DNA of 64,000 bases. Source: Stenopsyche tienmushanensis. Taxonomy: Eukaryota; Arthropoda; Insecta; Trichoptera; Stenopsychidae. A model generated the notes under the pieces. It did no database searches, had not been told where the DNA came from, and saw only the letters and a program-made list of their open reading frames with translations. Shown here piece by piece: positions 1-10,760 of this stretch. The position numbers and the translations under genes are program-made. Numbering within the stretch: position 1 is the stretch's first letter; the number at the start of each line of letters is the position of its first letter. The DNA is taken from positions 682,001-746,000 of the forward strand of contig WACJ01000096.1 of NCBI GenBank assembly GCA_008973525.1, given 5' to 3'.

Positions 1-959
1 GTAACAATTGCAATTTATGGAATCATTGTTTAAATATTGGTTTTAACCCCTCATTTGGGGATAATTCAATAAATTGCTCTTAATTAGTATGAGTTCATCT
101 GTGTGTTTGGATCTTCTCGTAAAAGGATTGAACGCCCAATCGAGGATTTTGTGAGACTGAAAATCTTCATACCGTTTTTGCAATTTTGAAAGATTTATAA
201 ATTGAGAGCATTCCCCTCTTCCCAAGTTTAGTTTATATAGAAAAAGTTCTGCAACGAGAGCAGATGTTATACTTTTAGTTTGGATTAAATTTAATTGATC
301 ATATTTTAGCTTCAAATTGTTTTCATCAAATTTGGCAAAAATTCAGTCATATAAGCCATGTCATTTTATGAATTAATTAAATCGAGTTGCATACCATTTT
401 TTGCTTTCCAGGAATTTCAATTTCAATCACTGAATGAATGAGTGCATAAAATCGACCCAAACATGCAATTTTAGATAATTAACGAACTTCTATATTCATT
501 TAAGGTATTACTTTTGATTTCATTAAAACCGGTCATTTGACTGCGCTCGGTACTGTTGGTGTTAAATAAATATTACGATGATTCTGTTTGAATGTGATAT
601 ATGTATGAATGAATTGTTTGCCTTAAATTTTTTTTCTCTTTGTTCGGAAGCAGTTTGAAGGTAAAAATTAAGCAAGAGACATGTTTTTTTCGTGTAAAAG
701 TTATCGCTTTCAAAGAAGACGAAGGGCGGAATAGTATGGCATGTAATTTCCTTTGCGGATATTGGAATGGCGCAACTCAGATCAGGCTGGCTTGCTAAGA
801 TCCTACGAGGATTTCATTTATTTTTTAAAACTTATATGTTGAAAAAAAAATTTTTTAATTGAATAATAAAATAAAAAATCGACCATTAGTCGATTCTCAA
901 TTCATACGGGATTTACACGTTAAAAATAGAAGTATCCATCACAATATTTCCTAAAAATG
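1..959. other. A/T-rich sequence without a gene
   Basis: Very A/T-rich sequence with poly-A and poly-T runs (for example around 840-880). The longest minus-strand frame, 43-315, has no domain I recognise and no splice or promoter context. I see no RNA gene or repeat here. Confidence 0.5.
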
Positions 960-1240
960 TTTTGTCTGTCGTTGGGTCTCCACCCCCATGTCACTTTGAG
1001 GGGCTGAAGAGGCCAGACGCCCGCGGCGCGACCGAGCTGGATAGATGGTGTCCCGAGTGACAAAAGACCATCATTTATCACATTTACAGATGGATTTGCC
1101 GTTACGACACACTTTAAGGTACTGCAGCTTCGAAAGAAACCCTCGACAAAAGAGCCAAAGAAGGCAGCTATTGATAAACGATTGACACTCGCGAGGTCGA
1201 CATATCCATACGTGGGTTGGTATTCGACAGCAGAATGAGC
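960..1240. other. Compositional island, possible non-coding element
   Basis: This block is visibly richer in G and C than its flanks (around 1005-1045 it reads nearly all G/C). It has no useful open frame on either strand and matches no repeat I recognise. In A/T-rich arthropod DNA such islands are often conserved regulatory elements, but that is inference from composition only. Confidence 0.25.
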
Positions 1241-1271
1241 TTTGATGCCAGTTCCAACAGATCTTAAATAT

Positions 1272-1493
1272 TTACGTCATCGTTCCTGAAGTGGAAAGAG
1301 GAATAAAAAAATAATTTCGATGTAGATCAATAGCATTTTTATCGCCTTTCAAAGGATTCAACCGTTCCTTAAATGATGTAAAGCAATCAATTAATAAATC
1401 TAAAAATATGTGCTTGATTGATTTAAACTGCGAAGGCAATGTTTCATTCGCAACCTCAGCTACAAATCGGTCCAATATTTCCAATTCATCCAT
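1272..1493 (-). pseudogene. Unidentified 73-codon frame, possible mobile-element relic
   Basis: A minus-strand ATG frame of 73 residues with an acidic start (MDELEILDRF) and a hydrophobic, helix-like middle (residues about 26-42). The composition is more protein-like than most random frames here, but I do not recognise the family. It ends about 50 bases before the tail of the mariner remnant and could be an older insertion or chance. No promoter or splice signal was identified. Confidence 0.2.
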
Positions 1494-1544
1494 TAATTTT
1501 TATCTTATTTATTTAAAGGAAAAGCTATAGTGGATTTATATAAT

Positions 1545-1881
1545 ATTAGGGGGACCCACAAATATTTGCGTATTTATTAAAAAAAAACTTTTAAATTTAT
1601 TAATAACAAAAAAATTATAATCAACAAAATATTATTCCCTTCATTATTCAATACATCTTTCCATTGCTTTGACAGTCTTTTGATCCTTTTTTTATAAAAA
1701 CTTTTCGGCTTAAAACGATTTTGAATGTATTTTCACTTTTTCAGGCTTGCACCATGGATCTGAAAAGGTGGAAATCCGTCGGGACGAAATTCCCTGAAAA
1801 AGAATGATGCAGTAACACTTCCCAGATTAATTCCCGTATTTTATCCAGTGTCAATCTTGCTTCATAAGGGTGCATATTATC
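1545..1881 (-). mobile_element. mariner transposase C-terminal remnant (copy A)
   Basis: Read on the minus strand, the frame opens at DNMHPYEARLT, corresponding to the mariner block HDNARPH with the second catalytic Asp. It continues IRELIWEVLLHH and VPTDFHLFRSM, matching the family block PYSPDLAPSDYHLF. From the Asp of DN to the Asp of PTD there are 34 intervening residues, the DD34D spacing. A stop follows. After a one-base frame change the tail KPKSFYKKRIKRLSKQW matches the family ending FYRRGIxKLxxRW. The SPD part is degraded to SGN. The N-terminal half, including the first catalytic Asp, is absent. A candidate terminal repeat starts near 1545 (AGGGGGACCCACAAATATTT). It is a dead fragment. 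Confidence 0.85.
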
Positions 1882-2250
1882 AGTCTTCTTTCTGTTAACA
1901 AAAATCGGTTGGAATTAGGGGTTGTCTTCGAGAAAATAATTGATTTTTTTACTGTACATTATCGTAAGTATGTCATTTCTCATCTTCAGTTATAATATTG
2001 TTAAATAAGGGATTCTTTTTTTTAAGTTAAAGGTGAAAATATTGAGATTATGATAATGTAAGTGCATTGTAATCGATTAGAAATCTTAGTTAGAAATTAA
2101 AATAAGAATTTCAAGCTATTAATATGAAATTTATTATGGCAAATAAGAAAATTAAGCTATTATCATTAGATGGAGCATCCGAACTGTGAGAGGTTTTTGA
2201 GATTTTTAAATAAATAATGCTTTTAGTAAACACTTTTGAACATTGTATGT
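1882..2250. other. A/T-rich spacer between two transposon relics
   Basis: No frame or RNA gene was recognised. It could hold degraded mariner N-terminal sequence, but I could not read any motif through the accumulated changes. Confidence 0.4.
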
Positions 2251-2475
2251 TATAAAGTGGCGAAAGTAATTCCATTGCCTTAACCAGGTAAAAACGCCAG
2301 CAACATGATAAATTATCGCCTGATTAGTTTACTTTCTGTACTAAGCAAAATACTTGAAATATTTATTCTAAATAGACTGGATGAACTTAGTATAAATGTT
2401 ATTAATAATGAACAATTCGGTTTTAAGTATGCTGTAAGAGGGGCGATGGTAATTTATTTTAATAAACTACAATAA
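2251..2475 (+). pseudogene. Non-LTR retrotransposon reverse transcriptase fragment
   Basis: One plus-strand frame from 2251 reads YKVAKVIPLP, a stop at 2281, then PGKN, NYRLISLLSVLSKILEIFIL and NRLDEL, ending NNEQFGFKYAVRG before a stop at 2473. This is the well-known early reverse-transcriptase block of Jockey/CR1/RTE-like elements: VAxVIPIxKPGKxP, then SYRPISLLSxLSKxFExxIxxRL, then QFGFRxxxS. The catalytic YADD region and the endonuclease are absent, so this is a short 5'- and 3'-truncated relic with one in-frame stop. I am confident of the class, not of the clade. Confidence 0.85.
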
Positions 2476-5029
2476 TCAACGAATACTAATTAATTACATT
2501 TTGAAATTTTAGCGAATTTAATCTTTCTGCATCCTTTGATTGTAATTAAGCGATGCTATCTGCATGTTCATCGTAGAATTTTTACGATCGCAGAAGGGCT
2601 GAAGACGGTAGCGAGGGTTGACATTTTAATTCCCGTACATCTGATGAGAAAAGATGTATGAAATACACTTTTATCAGAGCAGTGCCGTTTTAAATTGTTT
2701 TTGTTTTTTATATACATTTTTCCCATTTCCCTGATAGGCATCGGTCGTTTATAACACGGCAGAACATCCTGAGGCGCAAAAGCAGAGACACCATTCCGCA
2801 TTCTCCTTTCTTCCTTCCTTTTTCTGTCTTCCTTATCGCTCCAGATTACCGGGATGAATGTGACAATGTAACTTCGTAAATATCTGGAAGACGTCACGCT
2901 AAATGTTCACGATTATCGCACCGACTTGTGATTAAAATTACAGCATTTTTACAGCGGCGGATGTGTTTTATCTCTTCGGGTATTGAGCGTTTTGAAGTTC
3001 CGGCGAATGGAATACGAGTTACGGGAGGAAGACCGTATAACTTGTATGAAAGAAGGGTTAACCAAATTACGTTTGTCGTTTTAGTCCAGGTATTCCCATC
3101 ACGTAGTTATTTATTTGTTTCCCGGTAAACACTCAAGTCGAAAGAAATCAAATAAGACATCTTCGAAACGTTTGCCGCATTATTGCTTACTTCAACTTTC
3201 TTTCAAAACATCATGCTAAGAATAAATTTTGTCTTATCTGGGCCATTGGTCCTTACGACGATATATTGACATTATTAACCAGAAGAATACAATTTCAATG
3301 GGTTTTAACAGGACAATTACATCCTATTCTGCAATAATTATAGCATTCGAATGAACCAACCAATTTTTTACTTGATCATTATTACATCTGGCAAGTATTT
3401 TTACTCGGGGTTGCTGAAAATATCACTATATTTGTATTCTAAATAATTCTCAATTCTCACAAGTTCTTCCAAATTGAATACAAAATCGTTTAATGCAAAA
3501 AATCCATGCGCTTAAGTAAACATATATATCTAATTTAAAATGGGAATGACAATTTATCAATTGTGATATTTGTAGCTAGTTTATGACAGCTTTGATCATC
3601 TTTGACGAATGTGTCACATATTTTTGATACCAAAGCAAATTTTCATGTTCTCAAAGTTGAATTTTAGAGAAAAAATAATTTCAACTTACGCTTGATGCGT
3701 AATCCTTATATTTGCTAACGTTTTCATCATATGACCTCCTTAACTCCCAAAAAAAAAAAAAAATTCTGTCACAACTATTACCACTATTAATTGCTCTAGA
3801 AAGAGTAGCAATATTATAAATATTTATTTAGATATTTTAAAATGGAAAATTCGGAAAAACATCCCCCAAATATGTTAACTAGTCCATCAAAAGAAATTAG
3901 AGGGTGCGTAGGAGGCAATAGTGAGGGGCTGGTGGTTGGGTTGTAATGGGAGTGGACTATACCTGCAAAGGAACTGAACTGAAGGTGTTACTTTGAGAAT
4001 CTCGTCACGTCGACAAACGCCAAAGTTTCAGTTGGATTAGGCAGTGGCGTTCTAAATTTTTTTTCTCAAATAAATAGAAAATCGACAAATAAAACATTTG
4101 AGGCGACGACGTTCATAAAACAAGTTACGCTCTAGGAACTACTTTCAAACGTGTGAATGATCTTAATTTAAGTATGTGTTTTTAAATGAATGAATGCATA
4201 AAAAGATGGTGTCTCAGAATAAAATGCATTTTATTTATTACATCGACGATGCGATTACTAAAAAGTCTGAGCTTTGGAGTTAGATGAAAACCGTTAAATG
4301 GTTGATTTTAAAAGATCATAAAAAAAACAGCTAAAGTTGAGGGTATTTTATTTTGGACTTCCAAAAAAAGAGTTCCAATTATAAGGCTTCAGTATAACGA
4401 AATTTTCCAAATCTAAAAAATGCGAACTAAAGGTATTAATTTACTTTGCGAAAAATATGTATAAGAAGGTATTATTTTTTTTTTTAGTTATAATGAAAAA
4501 TGTTAAATCAATATGATTTAAAAATGTCAATCTTATATATATGGTGTCTTCGGGAAGACGCCACTGACTTCATCATAGTATTGGACGTTCTTCCCAAAGG
4601 TCCTGTGAATGCGGTAGAAGTTAGTGGGCGGGTGGCTGTGTTGGAGGTTTCGCGGGCTTTATACAGCAATCAGGTTAGGGGATGATGGCTCCAATAATGG
4701 ATTGACGATTTGAAAATGAAAGACGTCGAATTTCATTGTCAACGGTGGCTTTGCAGCTCGGCTGCTGGATATCACGTCCGCCCCGAGTAGCATATAGAGA
4801 TGAAGGATAAATGTGTGTAAGTGGAGTTATCGTAGATTTATTTCATCCAAATGTATGTCTAAGTGTTACATTGCGGACAAAAGATGAACGATCAGAAATC
4901 AGAATGAAAGATAACGACACATTAAGCAGCTCGCATTGATAATAATTAACGCATGCATGCGTGCATTGATGAGTTGGCTGACGTCCGCAGCGTGGGAGTG
5001 TCCGATCATAAGCGCACGTCACGTGTTTA
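2476..5029. other. Intergenic sequence with two compositional islands
   Basis: Mostly A/T-rich. Two blocks are less so: about 2720-3130, with overlapping open frames on both strands, and about 4540-5040. In the second, a plus-strand frame ends VLEVSRALYSNQ at a CAG followed by GTTAGG that could be a weak splice donor. No domain is recognisable in either. I see nothing else. Confidence 0.35.
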
Positions 5030-5535
5030 CACAATGTAATCCAGGAAAGTTAGTGTCTATGAAGCTTTCAACGCTGCGGATATAAATAATAATTTTCGAA
5101 ACCTGACTAATTATACACGATGCCATTAAATTGAAATCTATAAAGCTGCTTTTTTGATTACAAATAGTTTACGTTAATTATTGCTAAATAAACGTCGTCT
5201 ACTTTCGATACAAGATGGTTAGGGATTTTTTTCACGTGGCATGGGAACTTGATTAAAATATTGCAACATTCAAAGCATTGCAATATTAATAACATATAAT
5301 ATTTGTAATAAGCAGCCACAATATAGTTTCAGTCTTGTAAGTATAAGATCATAATTTATATCATATTTATTTGCAGATATCATTTTTTTAATAAATGTCG
5401 GCAATAAAATAATTGCTGTAGATCGTCGTTTTGTTTGCTTACAATATCAAAACAACAAAATTAGAAAGAATCATCTTTGTAGGAACAATTAGATCAAATA
5501 ATGACACTGTCTTCTGTACTGTTTGTCTATAATAG
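5030..5535. repeat. Dispersed repeat R1, copy 1
   Basis: Two parts of this block recur at the right edge of the window in the same order and orientation. The part starting near 5037 shares the core aggaaagtta and agctttcaacg with the sequence from 63729. The part near 5392-5530 shares a long stretch with 63867-64000, including cttacaatatcaaaacaaca and a gaaagaatca core. No coding frame was found. The class is unknown. It behaves like a diverged interspersed element with an indel between copies. Confidence 0.75.
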
Positions 5536-8500
5536 ACAAAAAACCCCTGTTTTTAGCTTCTGTACGTTTATCAACGATGCTATATTTGAAGCACCCACAC
5601 ATTGGGCCATCAAAATATAATAAAATAATATCGCAAATAACACTATATGGAGTGGTATTTACAAAGTCACGTAAGCATTAAAAAGTTTCTTTTGAATCGA
5701 CGCACATGTCTCCGAGGGGATAAGAAGTTTATAAAGGTAGGTTTATTCCCGCATGAAAAAGGTGTTTTGATTTTACTTAGGGTCAGGTAAAACTCTCCCG
5801 AGGGATCCTTTTATGTTTATTTCCTTTATCAATACATTCGTGGGAGGTGGGCTGGATACTTCTTGTCCTGCCGCAGATAACATCATCAGATAATAATACC
5901 CCGGGGAGGTTTATGGTCGCCGCTTTCACATCATGTCGACTTCTGCCCAGGATGGATTTATAAACTACAATATACAGGACATGTCAAAACTATTAGTTCT
6001 CCTAATTTTTCATTGCTGAAAACATCGTGTAATTTTTGAACAAGTCCAAAATTTTATGTAAATTGCAGTTATTGTGTTACCAGTGTTACTTTGGACATGG
6101 AAATCTTCTTGTTGACGTTTTTAATTTATTTATAATAGTAGATAGTATCTATGTGCTTATTTGTACCCATGGGCAGATTATCATGTTCGAAATATATTAC
6201 CACATCTTCTATACGCTCTTTTAAATATTTTTTGGTATACAAAAAATTGCACAATTTTAATAAATCTGTCTAAGATGAAATAAGTTTAATAAAAATCAAT
6301 ATTACCTCATTTAAAATTATTGGTTAAACATCTTCTTCAATTTTAAAACGATTTTTAATCAATGGAAGTCATTAATAGATTGAGATGGCTTTATTATATT
6401 TGGATTACTACAAATGAGATAGGAATCGGGCGGAGAGGAAATGGTAAAAGGTGAGATAGTATTTGAAGATTGCAATTTTCTTATAACCCTGTTGATACCG
6501 CAATTTTTATTATTCAAAAATAATGAGAAGCAAATTTTAATTAAACGCATAAACATTTAAAATATATAAGGCAAAACTATGTTGTATTTGTAAATGAACG
6601 TATTTTTACGAATATCTATCCTGACTTGTTAAATTAGACCATTCAAAGAAGATGATCGAAGTATACGCAAAACGCATTTCATTTGGAGTCATCCTATTTT
6701 GATCAGTGGGTTTTATTTTATTTGCTTAACGAATGTCTTATACGAAGGTTTTGGGTTGAATTTTTTTAGTTCGACTCAACCGATATCACCTTCGCGCTAT
6801 TAAAGGGTTGAGAAAAGTTATTTTACGTACTTCGTTATGTTTGTTTGGCGGGAGAAGCCGTGAGTGGGTGTTTTTGGGGTGTTTAAATGGGGTTGATGGT
6901 GGTGGAATGTTACCGGGAATGTAAATCAGTTGGTTCCGATTCGACTTACTGTTGAAAATCTTATCACCGGGTTAGGTTACCCTGGAATACCGAGACGACA
7001 ATATCACTCTACTCTGGATACAAAATTAGATATCTGCCTTTGAGCTTTAATAGACTTGTCACTTTTGATTCTTTGAAAATTAGCTTAACTAAGTTATTCT
7101 GTGCCATTTATCTCAATTTTTCTCGAATTATAAAAACGGGGATCTGGAACAAAAAAGTTTGTTTTGGATTTGAGAAGAATTGGTTTTAGGAAAAGAATAG
7201 ATACATTTGTAAATTGTCTATTTATGCCCAAGTGTAAGCACATATGTTTGCTTCAGAATTCATATGAAGTCTTTCTTATAATATAATACTTTTAAACCGC
7301 AGTAAATCTCTTAATAAAAGTCTATGTTCCATATATAGACATGGCACAGTTAGATGAAGTTAATAATAAATATATAATCTCATTTATTACTTCCCATAGG
7401 AATCAAAGTTGCGCTCCTCATATTTATGGGATTCAACCCTTAGCTGCTTACTACATACGTTTGCAATACCAACTTATTTGCATAATAAGGAAAGCAAAAC
7501 GTTGATCTTAGCGCTGCCAAAACAAAACATTGGTTTAATTAAATCCCCCCTGTAACAACCCTTACATTCAAACATTCGCTTCAAACAATTTGAAAATATT
7601 TTACTTATTTTGGTTTTTTTTAAAAATATAATATATACATAGTATATTCAATTTTGATCATACATCCCATATATTAATAAAACATAAATTTAGATTTTTA
7701 ATAAAAAAATATTATATTAAAAAATGCTTTATATTATAATAAATAAATCCATTTAAAATTATGCGAGTGGTTTTAAACGATATTTTTTAGCATCGCGAAT
7801 GAACGTAAATACGAGCCAATTCAAGAACTTCCCACGGGAGCTTGGAAGGAGAGAGACTGTTAAATAAACAGGATAAAAATAAACTACACTTGTGATTGAA
7901 TATTGAATCGCACAGTAGAAACTTTTAATTGGCATGTATTCATCAAACTTGAAGACAATCAAAAATGATATTGTTGAGAGTTTAGAATATCATATTATAT
8001 TACCATAAATATGGCATTGGTTTTAGACAAGACGTTTACATTAATCTCATATTTTTAAAACGTACGTTTTGTAGAAATTTTGCTACAGCGTTATCAGAAA
8101 GAGGCGCTGTTCAACATGCTTATTTTCAAAGCTTCTGATAAAAGGGACTCAATTATAGTCAAAGTCTGTTTGAAGATAATGGAAAGGAGACGACTTAAAA
8201 TAATGGTTGTTCTATGGGTATTGAAGAAATCATAATAAGTAATAAGAATTTAAAATTATGTCTTGTTTACTAATTAATATGAAGTCATTTTTTGTAATAA
8301 AATTGCTTTTATGATCCCCATAACATTGTATATAGTTGATGGAAGTACTTATGGTTGAAAATTTAATTCAGAGCGACATTATAAGGAAAAACTATATGTT
8401 ATTATGATTGTTTTATCCATCTTGAATCATAAAATACAAATGTTTTTTGCATCGCAAAACTGCGTAGTAAATCTTTCTTCTTGGTCATAAATCAGTCACC

Positions 8501-9600
8501 CGGAGGGATGAAAGTGCTAAGAGTGGCCCTAGAGGAAGAGTTCCCCGTATGATCTGCGATACTAAGATTAGTTATCTCACTAATAGCCAGAATTTGGAGA
8601 GAAAGCTGTAAGTGTCTTTAAATCTTTTCGACGAAGCACACTTTTTAAATCGCAATATTCCTAATGCGAACCATACATCTCTGCCAGCTGCTCTTCTCTC
8701 TTATCTGAGATCAACACCAAAACAAATAAATTTCAGAACTATGGTTGCTCACAGCGAAACTTATCTAAGATTAATGTCTTTCGGGTGGAATTTAAAAAAT
8801 AAATCTCTGCGCATCCTCGATCTTTGAGCACAGGAGCGACAAATGATGTTGTTCGAGGTGTTTTGAATCATTCCCAAACACAAAAGACCATCTTCAATGG
8901 GTGTGATGTAACACTGGAAAAATTTACATGTTTACCTTTATTCGTAAATTAAAATTCCCCCCCAGCAACGCGGCTCTGAAAAGGAATGAAAGCCATGTAT
9001 TTTTATTCAATTGAGTCCATTCATTTCAATTACACCCGTCGTCACATTCTATCAGGCTTTGGGGTTGCTGTAATGCGAGAGAAAATATTAAAAGGGTTTG
9101 AAAAGTTTTTTTTTGTAGCTCTGTCGTGGTTTTTTTTACCTATTTCGTATTTTTTCTCTATCCGACTTAAAAGTCGAAACTCGTTAGTAATTCTGTCTGA
9201 ATGTTCACAAGACAGCGGTCTCCGAGCTCTCAAACTGGAAGGTTCTATGGAAGCGTTAACCGCGGGCTTTTCTTCCACAAAAGCATTTACGGTGCGTGCG
9301 TTTCCTGTCACAATTTTGTTTGAAGTCAAATTGAACCCTGCCGAGGTTTTTAAAATAGCTTCACTTTAACTTAGAGCACTGACGTACTGGATGGGTCATA
9401 ATGGATGTCGGTAAAAGTTTTCGCTTTTATAAAGATCATAACTTAAAGAAAATCATCATCACATCTATGTATGGACAAAAAAACGTTTTCATATTGTATA
9501 ATTTTATAACACAAATGCCATACATTGTAATACGAGTATAGCTTCCTATATATAATCAATAAAATATGGTCATAAAACATGATCAAGTATTGGTATAATG
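5536..9600. other. Intergenic sequence with several compositional islands
   Basis: No gene recognised. Less A/T-rich blocks occur at about 5700-5950, 6700-7030, 8460-8600 and 8940-9370. In the last, both strands stay open for about 95-127 codons, but neither translation shows a domain. The two-strand openness over low-complexity T-rich sequence argues for chance or a constrained non-coding element. The stretches 5950-6700 and 7030-8460 are plain A/T-rich DNA in which I see nothing. Confidence 0.4.
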
Positions 9601-9662
9601 CAGCAGTTCTTAAACTCATATAGTTCACGAACCCCCTCTTGAGCAATACTTAAGAACCGCTG
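9601..9662. mobile_element. 62-bp hAT-type miniature element
   Basis: The left end CAGCAGTTCTTAAA and the right end, read on the other strand as CAGCGGTTCTTAAG, form a terminal inverted repeat with two mismatches in about 14 bases. The flanking octamers GTATAATG and GCATGGTG match at 5 of 8 positions, compatible with an old 8-bp hAT target duplication. The interior on the minus strand (ttgctcaagagggggt) is nearly identical to the interior of the element at 15851-16140, so the two are one family. It is far too short to code. Confidence 0.75.
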
Positions 9663-9740
9663 GCATGGTGGATTAGATTCTGGACTCTTTTTATAAAGGT
9701 TCGGAATCAAATCCAAATTATGGAAACTATTTTCTTCTTA
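9663..9740 (+). repeat. tRNA-like SINE head, copy 1
   Basis: The sequence contains a GGATTAGATTCTGGACT block and, 23 bases on, GGTTCGGAATCAAATCC. These resemble the internal A and B boxes of RNA polymerase III tRNA promoters. It aligns over about 62 bases with 28056-28117, sharing TATAAAGGTTCG and CAAATCCAAATT. Shared dispersed position and tRNA-like promoter boxes make a SINE the simplest call. The tail beyond the box region was not resolved. Confidence 0.55.
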
Positions 9741-10099
9741 TCAACACATAATCGATCATTTTGGTTCAGATTTATCATGATTCCTTGGATTATTTTTATT
9801 ATATCTATGTGTCTTGCGTAGGATTGCAACAAATATTTAAATGCTAAATTTGCAATGCAGTTATGGTGATGAAATACATTAAAGCTTAATGACATGCATG
9901 CCTTTCTTGCAAATTCAGGGAATTCGGATGGAATAGTTAATAATGAACAATTTTTAATCAGAAGATGGAATTTCGGGGTTCAAAATAAATGTTGTGAAAG
10001 AAGTCGTTAGTGTCTCCGCTTTAGCACTGTCAAATGCTTAAATGTTTCAAGCCGAATGTACATTTTTTGCGAATAATAAAAAAGGACATTTTACCCTTT
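9741..10099. other. A/T-rich sequence without a recognised feature
   Basis: It may contain the degraded body of the SINE at its left edge. No other structure was seen. Confidence 0.4.
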
Positions 10100-10760
10100 A
10101 GTATTTTTCTCATTCTGCGCATACACGCACCGTAGCAACCTTATTTATGACCCTACATTAAGACTGATTCGTCCACCGGTAAATTTGTTTCGTTTGCCCC
10201 CGCGATTTGCCCGAATTGCGAATTTAAAATAAAGATAGGGTGGAAGGACTTGGGGGAGATGCGATGCCGGAGGAATGTAGGAGGAATTGAAACGGAACGG
10301 TCGAGGAGCTACGTGCATAAGTATTTGCTGAAACGTCGGCGATATTCATATTTTTCTATCTGTATCGATCGGACAATGAGGCAGTAGAGGCGGTCATCGG
10401 AGCGAAAGCCAGATCTGCAAAAATGAGAGATGGCCTAATTAGAGATTCTGGCAGAGATTTGATCAGATTGTACAATGGAGCCAAATGATTTGCAATATAC
10501 GTCACGTTTTATGTATTTATGAGTTTTCTCCGTTCTTGCTAAAAGTTGATTCGCCGATATCGAGGTTCGATACGGCGGTTACATACGTAAGAGTTTGGAA
10601 AGAAACTTAAAATTACCTTTGAGTTTTAGCCCCGGGGGCTACCTGGAACCTGGAACCGGCTTCCGGTTGGTTATTCCATCCGCGTACGTCCACATCGCAA
10701 TTAGGTTCGATTCCGTAGCCAGACACAGCCACGAATTAACATCAGTTCTCATCTGAGTAC
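10100..10760. other. Compositional island with a short hairpin
   Basis: A block less A/T-rich than its surroundings, with runs such as ccccgcgatttgcccgaatt near 10200 and repeated GGAACC near 10650. There is no supported frame. At 10552-10577 it carries a compact inverted repeat (an 11-bp stem with one bulge and a 3-base loop). It is possibly a conserved regulatory element, which is inference only. Confidence 0.3.
10552..10577. other. Perfect short hairpin with GGT loop
   Basis: Left arm CGCCGATATCGA (10552-10563), loop GGT, right arm TCGATACGGCG (10567-10577). The arms pair fully except for one unpaired A in the left arm. The stem is too short for an animal microRNA precursor. It could be a protein-binding palindrome or the remnant of a mobile-element end. 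Confidence 0.5.

Noticed and set aside
8986..9369. 127-codon plus-strand frame, with a 95-codon frame antisense to it
   Set aside because: T-rich low-complexity translation with no domain, a non-consensus context and equal openness of the opposite strand. More likely composition than a gene.
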